Shown: in pieces, positions 51,640 to 63,261 of the stretch
How positions within the stretch are numbered: the first letter of the stretch is position 1
How the letters are laid out: every line of letters begins with the position of its first letter
Assembly (NCBI GenBank): GCA_959347315.1
Contig: OY365809.1
Location: forward strand, 3,927,759-3,991,758
Origin: Bimastos eiseni
Taxonomy: Eukaryota; Annelida; Clitellata; Crassiclitellata; Lumbricidae
DNA: 64,000 nucleotides
Direction: 5' to 3'
Notes under the pieces: model-generated
Told to the model about the DNA's origin: nothing
What the model saw: the letters and a program-made list of their open reading frames with translations, nothing else
Database searches by the model: none
Translations under genes and position numbers: made by a program

Positions 51640-51935
51640 TATATGTATGTATGTATATGTATATATATATGTAAGTATGTATGTATGTATGTATGCATGT
51701 ATGTATGTATGTATGTATGTATATTTGTATGTATGTATGTATTTATGTATGCATGTATGCATGTATGTATGTATGTATGTATGTATGTATGTATGTATGT
51801 ATGTATGTATGTATGTATGTATGTATGTATGTATGTATGCTTGTGTGTGCGCGTATGGGCATGTATGTACGTGTGTATGTATGTATGTATGTTTGTATGT
51901 ATGTATGTATGTATTTGTATGTGTGCATATACTTA
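51640..51935. repeat. (GTAT)n microsatellite
   Basis: Long tetranucleotide run ATGTATGTATGT with scattered substitutions. It reads open in several frames, which is expected for a tetramer repeat without stops and is not evidence for a protein. Confidence 0.97.
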
Positions 51936-52389
51936 TGTGCGTGTTAAGAGAATTTAATGTAGAACTGAACGTATGCAAAATAACATATACATGGAAGTGT
52001 GAAACGATATAATTGTGCACACGAGACACATCCATGCATAATAGACCTATGTACGCTTGTGTTCCTAGACCTGGTCCCATAAACTAGGATCTATTTATTC
52101 CATTCTGGAGTTTCAGCGCAGCTTGCTTGCATCACTCTCCGGAAATAGCGACTGGAATTCCACACTGACGATAGACTGGTCCTAACCACGTGGCAGGTAC
52201 AGAGCAGACGAGAGGCAAGTAAACAGACTGGAGGCGGGAGGATGGTTATGCGACAGGTAGACTTTAATGCAAAACCACTCAGAGCTAGTTTTAATCTATG
52301 GTTAAATCATCAAAGGCAGGTAGGCAGTTTCCTGTGGAGTAATGTTACTGAGAGCGTTTGTTAAATATTGGTGTTTAACCGTGCACGTT

Positions 52390-52460
52390 ATAAAACGTCG
52401 TCCTCCTCCTTATTTAAGACTTGGAACTGGCACTGCCTGGGTGCGAACAGTGGAAGATCT
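52390..52460 (+). repeat. Interspersed repeat family, copy 3
   Basis: CGTCGTCCTCCTCCTTATTT then AAGACTTGGAACTGGCACTG, followed by CCTGGGTGCGAACAGTGGAA as in other copies. Confidence 0.6.
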
Positions 52461-53240
52461 GTTTTACTTGTGAGAGGAGGCTGGCCATTTTTGGATTGTA
52501 TTTTAAATGTTTGAAATTTCTCAGCTTCGCACAAAAGCCAAGTAAGAAATACCAGCTTAAAAACAGGCGCTATATCATGTCAAGTCTGCAATAGCCAGGC
52601 TAATTTGGGGATGTCAAGCTGAGGTTACAGCGTTGTGCTTAGGTGACAATCTTTGATGATGGTTGTCGTGCGGTGACGCAGGCAGAAGTAGTCAGAGAGA
52701 GCATAGCGTGGTTATTGAAGAGAACTTCATTTAATATTCAGAAAATTGTTTCTCGCAGTTGGATGGCGTGGTTTTCGATTTACTAACTTACTCACATCAG
52801 TGCCAATGTAATGTAATCGGACATTTGTGTAGCGCCCCTTCACATATACTATAGTGTATAATACTAGACCTGCATCTGACCTCCTTAACTCGTCTATCAT
52901 CCGTCCCACATGCAAGCGCGATGATTGCTGTGTTGAGTATCCATAAGTTATGTAGGCCCTACTCGTTCTCTACCTCATAAATTATATTCAGTTCGTTTTC
53001 CCCTTTCGACCTTTTTTATTCCAGCTGACAATCTGTTATTGCGTGATTACGATTGCAATCGTCATTGAAAACATCATACGCAACCTAAACCCGCCTGAAA
53101 TGGCTGCAACGCGCTACGTGTTGATTTTACGATATTTGCCGACTAGCACACTATTAATATCGTCTCACTAGCAAGCACCCTGGGTATAAGATTTAACTGC
53201 ATTGTTATGTGAATTCATCGGATATATCTCGTGTAGTTTA

Positions 53241-53763
53241 CAGGGGCGGATCCAGACCATCTAGTAAGGGGGGGGCGATTTTTAGGTTTTAGTGGCAACC
53301 GCAGGCAAGCCCACAAATCGTAAAACTTGTTTGCTTTTTTTTCTTTGAGTATCATTCTTCTACTGTCTTAATCTATGTAATGTAACTATAAAATGACGTC
53401 ATATATTGGTATCCCAATAGTCCGATTTAAAATACGAAGTCGGGAAATCGTAAACTAGATTTTGTGTTATAAATTGTTAAAATAATCAACAAATCAAGGT
53501 TTTATGTACGTTACTAGTCTAACAACTAAACTCTCTAGTCTTCATCAAATGATTGTATTTCAAATTTCAATAATTATAAATTACTTCAAAATATAATTTA
53601 CAACAGTGTATATCTACATTAAAATTTGAACATTTTTGTTGACATTGCATACTTTCTTTATAAAGGGCTGCAAAAGCCAAGTAAAAATCGCTAAAGAAAT
53701 TTCTTTCCAAATAATATAAGGGGGGCGATCGCCCCCATCGCCCCCCCTATGGATCCGCCACTG
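53241..53763. mobile_element. Non-autonomous hAT element with perfect target duplication
   Basis: 523 bp starting CAGGGGCGGATCCAG and ending TGGATCCGCCACTG. GTAGTTTA is present immediately outside both ends (53233-53240 and 53764-53771), an exact 8-bp duplication. G-run subterminal sequences and an AT-rich core; no transposase. Confidence 0.93.
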
Positions 53764-53956
53764 GTAGTTTACAAACACGTGATATATCCGAAAATGTCCT
53801 ACATCGCAAGTTTTATTACTTTACAACCGTCCCTCAACGGCGGATTTGCGTTGGGTGAAACAATTTTTAATCTATAAATAATTGTAACGTTATCCGACGC
53901 GGTAACCTCATTTCAAAAATCAATGAACAATAATATTATTGTAAAAAAAATCAGCT

Positions 53957-54290
53957 GCAGCCTATGAGACTATAGCCACCATTACTGCTGACTTCCCTAT
54001 CCACCCATCCTCTGTTGTCCGTGACCTTGGAATCACGTTGAACCAAGAGCTTACCGTTGCTTCTCATATTCACCGTTTCTGCCGTGATTCATACTACCAG
54101 TTGTGTCAGCTCCGCACTGTTGCTCGCTTGCAAACTCCAGACACCACCGCTACACTTGTACACAACCCGAGTGTTGTTAACTCTGTATAGGCTTCCCAGC
54201 TGGGCGGTGGTGGTTCCATGGACCGGTTCTTGCGTTCTGCCGCACGTCTTCTCCATATTGTAATCAGGGCCATGTAATATATAAGAAATT
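53957..54290 (+). pseudogene. LINE reverse transcriptase C-terminal fragment
   Basis: Plus-strand translation gives SSVVRDLGITLNQELTVASH, then HRFCRDSYYQLCQLRTVARL and ATLVHNPSVVN, followed after a frame change by GSMDRFLRSAARLL. This is the segment after the catalytic site in CR1/L2/Jockey-type LINEs (RDLGVTLD, CFYQLRQLR, NAAARL). Stops and frameshifts show decay. Confidence 0.75.
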
Positions 54291-54459
54291 CGTAAAAATT
54301 AGTTGCAAATATAGCATGTTTGCATGCAGAATGAATGTAAGATAGCAATATTGTAGATGTTTGGCGTGTCTAAATGTTCAAACTCTTTCTTACTCTGCTC
54401 CAAATGGTAAACTTCTACCGGTGATGGTGCATTTAATATAGCAACCATGTGATTGAAAG

Positions 54460-55494
54460 CTACGGAGCCCCTAAAAGGACATGAAAGAAGAATATTTTAA
54501 CTCGTGCACAAGAAATACAAACTCGTTCCCACGACTTACTAAGTCGTGGGAACGAGTTAATAACTCGTGCGCACGACTTAATAACTCGTGCGCACGACTT
54601 ATTAACTCGTTCCCTTGACGTTATATCTCGTGCGCACGAGTTAACAACTCGTTTCCTCGACTTAATAAGTCGTGCGCACGACTTATTTGACCAATAGCAA
54701 ACCGGCTTTCCGTGACGTAATCAAACTTCTATTTCGGGGATATAATGGCGTCGCTGCAACAATTGGCAACGAAGTAGTTTGAAATGGGACAAGGGCGATT
54801 TTTATCTGATATTGTCAGTATTTTAGTTCTGTCAATCTGAAGATCATATTCATTTTCGCTTTCATTTCCTGCAGAGTGATATCCCCAGTGTGGCACACGC
54901 TCAGAGTACAAACGGCATGACAAATAACATTATAGCTTTAAATGCCTTCCCTCTAGGCCAAAGCCTTTCACGCCTCATATTATACACCCCAAGTAGTAGT
55001 AATCGCAATCTCCAGACTTCTAAAGCGCCACTTGAAAGCTGTGAGCATTGCACTAGCTTATTAACGAGCGATGCGTCAAATCGAAAGGGTTGTCCAACTG
55101 ATCGTTCCGTGGGACGTCAGAGTTTGGATTCCAGAAGGTCAGCAGGGAGGCAGAGTAGCTGTTAAGGAGGGCATCGCTTTCGTCGAGGAGTGACAGATGG
55201 CGTGTCAAGTAATGAGTCTGGGTAAGAGTCCTTGAAAAGGTGGGATTTAAGTTTAGATTGGAATGCCCGAATCACTCTATGTCTTAGACATTGTTTCGTT
55301 TATTGAACTATGTGTTTCCCCATAAATACCAAAACAGAAGTGTGTGCACGTCACAGAAAAGACAGCCTGCTATTGGTCAAATAAGTCGTGCGCACGACTT
55401 ATTAACTCGTTCCCTCGACTTAGTAAGTCGTGCGCACGAGTTTGTATCTTGTATCTCAAATATTCTTCTTTCATGACTCTTTAGGGCTCCGTAG
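54460..55494. mobile_element. Long-TIR element with GTCGTGCGCACGAC palindrome arrays
   Basis: The outer ends CTACGGAGCCCCTAAAAGGA and its counterpart ending GGGCTCCGTAG are inverted repeats that continue through ATGAAAGAAGAATATTT. Inside follow arrays of AACTCGTGCGCACGACTTA units, themselves palindromic, four or more on the left and two on the right, then the inverted segment CTTATTTGACCAATAGCA. The whole inverted arm is more than 150 bp. The core has no recognisable ORF. The target duplication is unclear (AAAG or TA are both possible). Confidence 0.82.
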
Positions 55495-55654
55495 AAAGCA
55501 GCCTTAGGTCTATAATTAAAATCAAATAAGTTTTTGAGATTTTATGCTATAAGTTTACCTTCTCATTCAATTGCATATTTTTTGTATTGCCGTCAGCAGC
55601 TTTTAATGTCAAAAAACGACGTTGAAGTTTGGAATAAAAATAAAGACAATAACA

Positions 55655-55681
55655 ACAACAACAACAATAATAATAATACAA

Positions 55682-55712
<31 letters not shown>

Positions 55713-55855
55713 TGTAATAATAATAATAATGATAATAATAATAATAATAATAATAATAAATTGTAATAATAATAATAATGATAATAATAATAATAATAAT
55801 AATAATAAATTGTAATAATAATAATAATGATAATAATAATAATAATAATAATACT
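55655..55855. repeat. (TAA)n microsatellite with 60-bp higher-order unit
   Basis: Runs of AATAATAAT with the phrase AATTGTAATAATAATAATGA repeated three times about 60 bp apart. Confidence 0.9.
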
Positions 55856-56369
55856 TCCACCACTTCCCCTTCCCCGCTATTAATTGGTTAATCGGTGAAA
55901 TGGGAATCGGGAACCCGAAAACACCGGAAATCTTGTGAATATTTAGTCACTATTTTTACAGATTTGACATCCTGATGTCATGGACATCGCCATGACCTAT
56001 TATATTTTGCACATTTCTGAGTACTAAGGAATGTGTGTCAAGGGCGTAAATCGGGAGCCTGCTATACCAGCGCACTACCACAACCTATGAAGCGCGGTTA
56101 AAATTTAATGGGGAACCTGACTTTGGTCTGAAATCGGATCAGCTCTAGGCCTACCATCTGGATGTAGCAATGCAAACTGGTGATAGGCCTACATACCGCC
56201 CGTAACAAAATAAACTAGGTACGTCGACGAGGTTCATGGTGATCATTTTTGAGGATAGCGATGATAATGACATAATGACAATGATGATTGTCATCACGTT
56301 GATGAGCCAAGTATGAAGATGGGCAAGTGACTTGTCTTTTCTTCACTTTTTAAAAATTACTGATTCTGC

Positions 56370-56456
56370 AAGCCCGAGCGGGCCACTTAAAATTTTCCCA
56401 TGCACGGGCCGAATGCGATCCGCGTGTTGGACAGCGCTGCCTTACTGACCGAGCAC
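56370..56456. mobile_element. Fragment of a hAT-type terminus
   Basis: CCGCGTGTTGGACAGCGCTG at about 56419-56438 reads on the other strand as CAGCGCTGTCCAACACGCGG, a typical hAT end. The adjoining GCAAGCCCGAGCGGGCCACT is part of the same repeat. The opposite terminus and target duplication were not found. Confidence 0.45.
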
Positions 56457-56825
56457 TACATGTACCTGTGAAGCTTCTGCTTTGTAATAACTTGTGTTTT
56501 TTGGCTGATCGGAGGTTTTCATTCAACTTCTAGCCTTTCTCCTTTTGAGCACCCTAGCAAACAGCTGAAGACACACTCTGCAGAGATTCCCCAGAAGGGA
56601 ATGTTACGAACCATCAGGCCCGGAACGTAGTAGGCCTAGGCTGCTTTCTTTTTGTTTCGAATTTCTACCTCAGTGGGGGACCACTGGGGAGACTGAGAAG
56701 CCGGAGGATACCGTAGCTTCTCCCCATCATCTCAACGCCAACAACGTACTAAAATCATGGATTATCTGATCACCAGCCTAGGCCGAGAGCCAGTAACATC
56801 GGCGTCACGCAACCGTGGTTATTGT

Positions 56826-56888
56826 ACGTATCAGGTTTTAAGCTGATAAGTAAACGCTTTGATCTTAGCCAAAAGGTTGAGAAGCGAT
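56826..56888 (-). ncRNA. U2 snRNA-like 5' domain (pseudogene or U2-headed element)
   Basis: Read on the minus strand from 56888, ATCGCTTCTCAACCTTTTGG then CTAAGATCAA matches the first 30 nt of metazoan U2 snRNA with two changes, followed by a U2 stem-IIa-like ACTTATCAGCTTAAAACCTG then ATACGT. About six bases are missing in between and the branch-point-pairing GTAGTA is gone. After that the sequence no longer resembles U2: there is no stem IIb, no proper Sm site and no 3' domain. It cannot be a normal U2 gene; a U2-derived SINE head or a template-switch retrocopy is more likely. Confidence 0.7.
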
Positions 56889-57549
56889 AACGATGTATTA
56901 TCCAGAGGTCTTTTATAGCGTGTATGGGCAATTTTTGGGCATCTAAAAAAAGATTTTAATGACAAATCTCACTAACGGTAATAACTATTTACTTCGATCG
57001 TTCACAGAAAAGTTACTTCGAAATATAAAAGTATAAAATTTAATGCAATTAATATAAGTTAACCCACAGGTTATATTATGGCATAATAGAATATAAAATA
57101 ACTCTGTTTCCCATCTGAGCCTATGCAATCAATTGTTACCATGTGCCGCCATCTAACGACGTCGTTGTTAACTGTCACAATATTACAGGCTGGTCCTTAG
57201 GGCTTGTCTTCTGACCTCAATTACGTCGTCATCTACCATTTTGACTAATCGAAGGTTTTCTTCAGTATTACAAGCATACTAACTCAATGCGTGTTTTCTG
57301 AAAAAGGCACGCTCGTCGTTTTGCTGTAATATAACTGCTATACGCCAGCCAGGCCCAACGCTACATTACATAAATTTAAAGTACAACGTATAAAGAATTT
57401 TTATGCATGGAGATTCGGGCGTATGTGTTACATAGGTGTGTGATATAGATCGTCTTGCAGTGTAGGACCAAGCGGGGCAAATCGCCCCCTTTCAAGCATC
57501 TAGTATTTTATTGTATTTTATGCCATAGGCATAAGTGGATGAATCTTTT

Positions 57550-57965
57550 TTAATTGTGGAAGGCATCATATTCAACATCAACGATTTCGATTTCTTTAAC
57601 TCTCACTCCTCGCTTCATTTCTTCGATCTCTTCGTCTTCTTCAGCTTGGGCTATTTCCGCAACTTCCAGTCTTAGCTTTCTATAGGCCTCTTCTTTCTAA
57701 TATCCTCATTGATACATTAAGATATTGGTCTGTGTATAGTTCTTCTGTCCTTACAGCAAGATGTTTGTCTATTGCTTGCTCTAACATATTTCCATGAAAA
57801 AAACTTCGGATCCATTGTGCCTGCAAACTTGAGAAAGCATGGCTTACCTTTTCTTATCTGCTTGTAAATGAAGAGAATCTAGTTTCGGTGTTTTTAATGC
57901 TTCTATCTCTTTTCTTTTGCGCTTACAATTAAGATCGATATAAGCTTGTCGACATTTCCCGGCAA
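57550..57965 (-). pseudogene. Unrecognised coding relic with splice sites and a frameshift
   Basis: On the minus strand a charged open segment (AYIDLNCKRKRKEIEALKTP then KLDSLHLQADKK) ends at a good donor, AAAAG|GTAAGC (57848). After an acceptor (TTTGCAG, 57821) the frame AQWIRSFFHGNMLEQAIDKH continues to VSMRIL, then needs a one-base shift near 57702 to go on as KLRLEVAEIAQAEEDEEIEE and VKEIEIVDVEYDAFHN before a stop at 57550. The phases of the two pieces do not match. Charged, coiled-coil-like composition; the family was not recognised. A dead transposon-derived or host gene tail is possible. Confidence 0.35.
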
Positions 57966-58334
57966 ATATCTAAAAACTTAAGAAATTACTCATTACTGTG
58001 TCTGAGTTAGTAGTCATTGAGAAAAATGTACGGACATTGAGAAGAATGTACGGACAGCTTGTCCAATAAGTTTCCTATATCACTGGGTTTAACTTCTGTC
58101 TGGAAATATGTTTACTATAGCCATTGGAACCCTTATGTCCTGACTTAAATGTTTACCTAGCTGAAACTGTCTCCCAGTACTTAATATATATAATCGTTCC
58201 AATCCTTATAATTCGTTTCATCAATATTTGCATTTTCATCAATCCACTTATCAAACATATTTCATCCTTCTCAGCAAAGCGCCCTTGCAGCGGCATGGTT
58301 GCATTGTAAACGGCGTTCTAGAAATTGTCCGTTT

Positions 58335-58435
58335 AATAATTCATTCATTCATTACAGAGATTTACATAGCGCCCCTTCAAGGCTACTACTCAGGAGCGCT
58401 CCCGACTCTAGCACGTTTAGAAAGAACAGTTTTAG
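58335..58435 (-). mobile_element. 5'-truncated SINE tail
   Basis: TTCATTCATTACAGAGATTT followed by GCGCCCCTTCAAGGCTACTA matches the 3' end of the SINE at 28139-28567 (CATTACGAGGATTCATACAA then CGCCCCTTCAAGGCTACTG). Only the tail is kept. Confidence 0.65.
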
Positions 58436-58506
58436 GGCAGGTATAAAATGAGTCTAAGTGGACCCTTGATGACAACTATAATTTAAAATAATTTAATATA
58501 ATTTAA

Positions 58507-58773
58507 CTATAATGCATAATTGTCGTCCGGATTCGTTGATTCTAGCCTTGCTTGTTTCTGCGCTGCCTGGTATATGTCTACCTTGTCCGGTTTATCAGTT
58601 GATGTTTCTTTCTCGTGAGGTTCTGCAATGTTGGTCTTTTCGATTTCAGTGTTGTTCGATACGCCGAGAAAACTATCGATCGTTGCCACTTCGTCTTGCT
58701 TTTGTGTTTCATAATTCGTTAAAGAACACGATGCAGTTTCAAAGAATTCCTTCCATTTTACTTGCAATTTCAC
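58507..58773 (-). other. Charged open frame, unrecognised
   Basis: 88 codons open on the minus strand, rich in Glu, Lys, Asp and Thr (DSFLGVSNNTEIEKTNIAEP). No ATG at its start, no clear splice sites. It lies 540 bp upstream, in transcript sense, of the coding relic at 57550-57965, so it could be another exon of the same dead gene. Weak. Confidence 0.2.
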
Positions 58774-58795
58774 GCAATTCCATGGCTTTATCAGC

Positions 58796-58915
58796 GTCCT
58801 ATAATTGTCGCTTTGTGATAATTACACTTTGTGATAACAAAGATCATTTTCGTCACCCTCCTCCTTTATCTAAGCTTGGGACTGGCACTGCCTGAGTGCT
58901 TGCAGTGGACTAGTC
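58796..58915 (+). repeat. Interspersed repeat family, copy 4
   Basis: TTGTGATAACAAAGATCATT, GTCACCCTCCTCCTTTATCT and GCTTGGGACTGGCACTGCCT, followed by GAGTGCTTGCAGTGGACTAG. Confidence 0.65.
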
Positions 58916-59779
58916 CCTATGTTAAGACGAAACCGATATAATTATTATTCCATTTTGTTTAATCTGCGAAACCAAAATGTTAGGGGCTAAATTCATGGTA
59001 GACGATACGCGCGATAATAGTCAGGTGCGCCACTGTACACACATGTACATAGATAAAAAAATATGCATACATAATGATCTATGCATATTATACATGACTT
59101 TTACGCATGCATATTCAATTAGATGTTTCACTTGACGATTTGGAATAACATGCGTTGGTTATGTCGTTTAGTACCAAGATCCTCCCACCATATTTCGCAA
59201 TAAAGGCAACGTCCAACCTGACCTAAATACATTTGCTCATGCAGCAGGCTGGCTCATCGATTGAACAGGATTTTCCCATGTCCCGTCAGCGAATACCCTT
59301 CGCCGGAAAAGGCGCCGTGGTTTTCTATGTTTAGGCTTTCGAAATCCCCATCGTTTCATAACCACAAAGAACGCGTGTTTGACTACGGAGCACATTATGC
59401 GGTCTTCATTATATTATTTCCAACGACCATATTGTATTATGTTGGCACTCCGAATCATCCACTGCACAACGGATGATATTCCAAAGACATCGTGGATCGA
59501 ACTACTCTCGACCAAAGCGAGGTCAGACTAGACCTACAAGAACTCGCTCTTTTTCAGCCAGGTAAGGGTGATTGATTGTTCATGTGACGACGCAACGCTC
59601 GTGAATAAAATGGTGCCCTTTCCCTAGCGTTAGAAATCGGGCGTATGGAGTTTTTCGAGTAAGAGTGGTCTGTTACTCTATTAGTCAATGTGATGGAATG
59701 CTGAACGAGGGACAGGGATGCTAATTCCCGAATACGGTCGGCAGGAAGATGAGACGGTGTGGGAATGGGCTGCCCACCC
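58916..59779. other. No gene seen
   Basis: Only short non-homologous open frames; no recognisable repeat. Confidence 0.45.
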
Positions 59780-59905
59780 GCCCTCGCATGCCCTCATGTC
59801 TCATATGCTTTCGGATGCCCTCGTATGTCCACGAATGCCCTCGTCAGCCTTCGCGTGCCCTCGTGTGCTCTTGTAGTCTTGTATGTCCTCGCATGCCGAG
59901 GCTGA
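59780..59905. repeat. GCCCTCGTATG minisatellite
   Basis: Diverged units of roughly 12-17 bp: CTCGCATGCCCTCATGTCTC, GGATGCCCTCGTATGTCCAC, GAATGCCCTCGTCAGCCTTC, GCGTGCCCTCGTGTGCTCTT. Confidence 0.7.
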
Positions 59906-60686
59906 GAAAATGAATTCGCTAGCACGCCAGGTCCGTGGATGTCTCTCAGGGCAGCTTAAGGAACTGCGATTCTTCTTCTCCTTCCTCTTTTCCCTCCCCC
60001 TCTTCATCCTGTTCTTTTACTTACTTTACTTCGACTTCTTACTGTTCATTCTCTTGCTCTTGTTCTTGTGCTTAATCTTCTTCATGTTCTTTCTATTCTT
60101 CTTGTACTCCTCTCGTTTTTCTTGTTCTTGGTCTTCCTCTCCTACTCCCCTACTCCTATTTTCCTAATCCTCTTCCGCCTAACCTTAAAACCGGGCACAA
60201 AGAGGACGGTTTAGTGTGGCTTCTATGATCCTTACAAGTTCGTTGTAACGTGGCAGAAACTCTGGAACTTTTTGAATCATCGTAGAAATGACGACTCGAA
60301 CATCATTGAATTATTTCGGTGGCTTACCGATAGAGTTCAAATAAAGCAATTGGGAAATGACGAATCCGATCGGATAATAGCGACGATAGGCCTATAAAGA
60401 GCGTAATAGAGGTGTTTAAGTTAGTCTCCTATTTAGATCAGATTTGGGGGAGGCGCAGTTTGACGCAGCGCTAAAGGATGACGCTTAAGAATAATGGACT
60501 TATTACGATTGCGAGTTTAGGCTATGATTATCCAAGGAGGTAAGTTGATATGTTGATAAGTTCTGTTTAAAAAATACTATTCCTAATTCCACGCAATCGA
60601 ATGGGAAAGAGTCTATGAAATGATGACTCAAACATCTTTGAGTTGATGTGCTGTGAAGTATGAGATGGTTAAGGGTGGTGGTGATA

Positions 60687-60780
60687 GTTGCAGCTTAACG
60701 ACACTGTGTGATAACAAAGACCGTTAACGTCCCCCTCCTCCTTTATCCAGGCTTGGGATTGGCACTGGCAGAGTTAATTG
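60687..60780 (+). repeat. Interspersed repeat family, copy 5
   Basis: GCAGCTTAACGACACTGTGT, GATAACAAAGACCGTTAACG, CCTCCTCCTTTATCCAGGCT and TGGGATTGGCACTGGCAGAG. Confidence 0.65.
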
Positions 60781-63190
60781 TTGAGGAGGAGGAGCTCAAT
60801 TCTCTTGCTGGATGGAATCAGAGTTTAATGACATCTTACGACCGATGACGTCGACCCATATTAATGATATTATTATTTTGAAATTACTGTTCTCGACGTT
60901 CCTTATAGTTTAGTCTGGGATAAATAATATTATGAGTCCCAGGTTAGGGTACTTGCCAGTCGTCATAAAGACCGCATAATATAGCAATATAGCCTGCGTA
61001 TACTTATAGGACAGATAGAATTTAAAAGAACTGTGCAATATTAATCTTTAGAAGAAAATTAATTTTAACATCCCAACAAAGGCTCGCGAAAGGGACGCTC
61101 TGGCGATACAGGACATTTTTTACAAAGCGTTCCTTTCCTTAAGCGGATTTTAAAATAAACATTATTTTCAGCACACAATTTACATTTGATTCCGATAGTT
61201 GGCATTTTGACTTTCAGGTTTAGCAAACTTTCGACATTTCATTGAGTAACGATTGCAATCACGTCATATGCGGTTGGGCTAATTTAACATGTAAATCATA
61301 CGAGTAATCTAATATTCTATAACACAACGGTGTGACTCGGCTTATCGTCAAACGGAGCACTCGCGATAGGGTTATCGCCAGGTAGAGCTAGGGTAAAGCA
61401 ATTTTAGGGGCAATGAGCCTACTTACTGAGTTCAGAATTCAATTCCAGGCTGGGTTATGACCCAAGGCTCGCATCGTTTGTAGGGTTGATTAGTTTTGGT
61501 AAGGCCTGCTGTGTGCAGTAGATCTGCCTAAATGTCCATACATGTCGAAAGGTACGCGACATCATTTAGTCAAATTTTAGTATACATAATGCAGCCTTGT
61601 CATCTCTTCTGCTTTCACTTATAATGGGGCGAATATTGCACTGAAAGAGGGTTGACATTATTCCATTATGTGCAATACGTATGTTTATATATGTAGGAAA
61701 AAATGTAATAATCATTTATATGTTATGAAATATCTACAACAACCATATGTCGAATATTGCTGTATCAGCAACCAGTCATGCAGAAATGGAACAACACAAA
61801 AGGAAGAAAGAAAACAGAAAGACTAAAAAAAGAAAGACAACATAAAGATAAAGAATAAAAACTATATACGAAATCTAACTGAAATGTAACAAATTCTGAA
61901 GACGTCAACAGCCTGTGTTGCTATTAGATATCGTTAAACTGTTGGTTAATAGAGAAATGCGAGGTTGTTCAACGTCAGGTTGGGATAAGTGATTAACAAT
62001 ATGCTAACATTTCCTATGCAACAATCACTCAATAACTTGTTTGTGCTAATTAATATTAAAAATAAATTTATCATTAACTAATTAATGACAAATGGAGTTA
62101 GACTGAATGATAAAACAGATACATAGCATAAGCTAGGCCTATAATAACTTCGATTGCTAGATTAGAAGGCCTAGGAATCATGACCAAGGGAATAATTGAG
62201 GGGGAAATGCAAGAGGGAAGACCTCGAGGATCATGTAGTTGGACTGGCTGATGCAGATGTGCTGCAGCAAGTTGAAGGAGAGCGCCGGAAAAGTGAAGGA
62301 AGGTAGAAGAGGAGGTGGAAGAGAAGGAGGAGGAGAAGAAGAAGAAGGAGAAGAAGAAGAAGAAGAGAAGAGGAAGAAAAGAAGAAGAAGTCGAATGAAT
62401 GTCGCAATAAACACCGCAACAGAAGGCCTTGTCGCGTGACGCATCATTCCCTGAGGTACATTCACAATTACGACAAAGGAAATGTAATGAATGATCATCT
62501 CATTCCCATTGTTCTCAAATGATTGACGTTTGAATTGATACATCGCGGGGCAAATGATCGACTGGAGCCTCCTCCTTCCATTTTTTAATTTTCGTTCTTT
62601 TTAAACTGACAAATCTCAGCATAGTTACAACTACAGTATAAACGAATGTTGACAAGTTACTAGGCCCTACTAAACAGAAGTCGAGTTTAAGTGTTGGCTG
62701 CCATACAGGGCGCCATTACGTCATACGTTCGACGCCGCTGCCTACCAAAAAATGGACTAGTCAACCTTACGGGGGATACTGGTATCCTGAGGTCGATTAG
62801 AGTCTGTGTTGAGCTGAGAAATATTGTGACTGCAACCCCTCCTCAAGCAACCACCCTGTCAGCATTTACATTACGACACATGACTGTTCCTACATTTTTT
62901 ACTCTCAAAAATCAAACTCACGAGACGGCCTACGCAATAAACTTCATACTCCGTAAATATTATTTTTTTATTATCCTAGCAGTGAAATTCAACAGACTCT
63001 ATGGGACAGCGAGTTTTTCTCGCTAAGAATTTACGTTTGTTAATATAGAATTAATGTACGAAGCAGATAGAATTTAACAGGCATAATTATGTAGTCACTC
63101 AGTATTCCTGATAGCAAGACGAAATGTCAATTAAACAATAGAGTTCCGCGTGTAAATTTTTATCCATTTCAATGTGTTCGTTGTTTTAAT
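60781..63190. other. No gene seen upstream of the IRF exon
   Basis: Apart from the purine tract at 62285-62397 nothing was recognised. The open frame at 62691-63026 has no homology I recognise. The noncoding first exon and promoter of the IRF gene may lie here. Confidence 0.45.
62285..62397. repeat. GAA/GAG-rich tract
   Basis: Polypurine run GAAGGAGGAGGAGAAGAAGA and similar. Low complexity; the open frames here are not credible genes. Confidence 0.85.
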
Positions 63191-63261
63191 TTTCCAGAAA
63201 GGGAAGTCATACCGAAAGGATTGTTGAATGCGGGTAACAATTTCTTATATGATCAGATAAC

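Noticed and set aside
51610..52080. Open frames of up to 156 codons in several frames
   Set aside because: They are products of the GTAT tetranucleotide repeat; composition is only Tyr, Val, Met, Cys or His, Thr, Ile.
36360..55040. TAAAGCGCCACTTGAAAGC-like phrase shared by 36370 and 55015
   Set aside because: Only about 18 bp are shared with no extended similarity by eye; too little to define a repeat.
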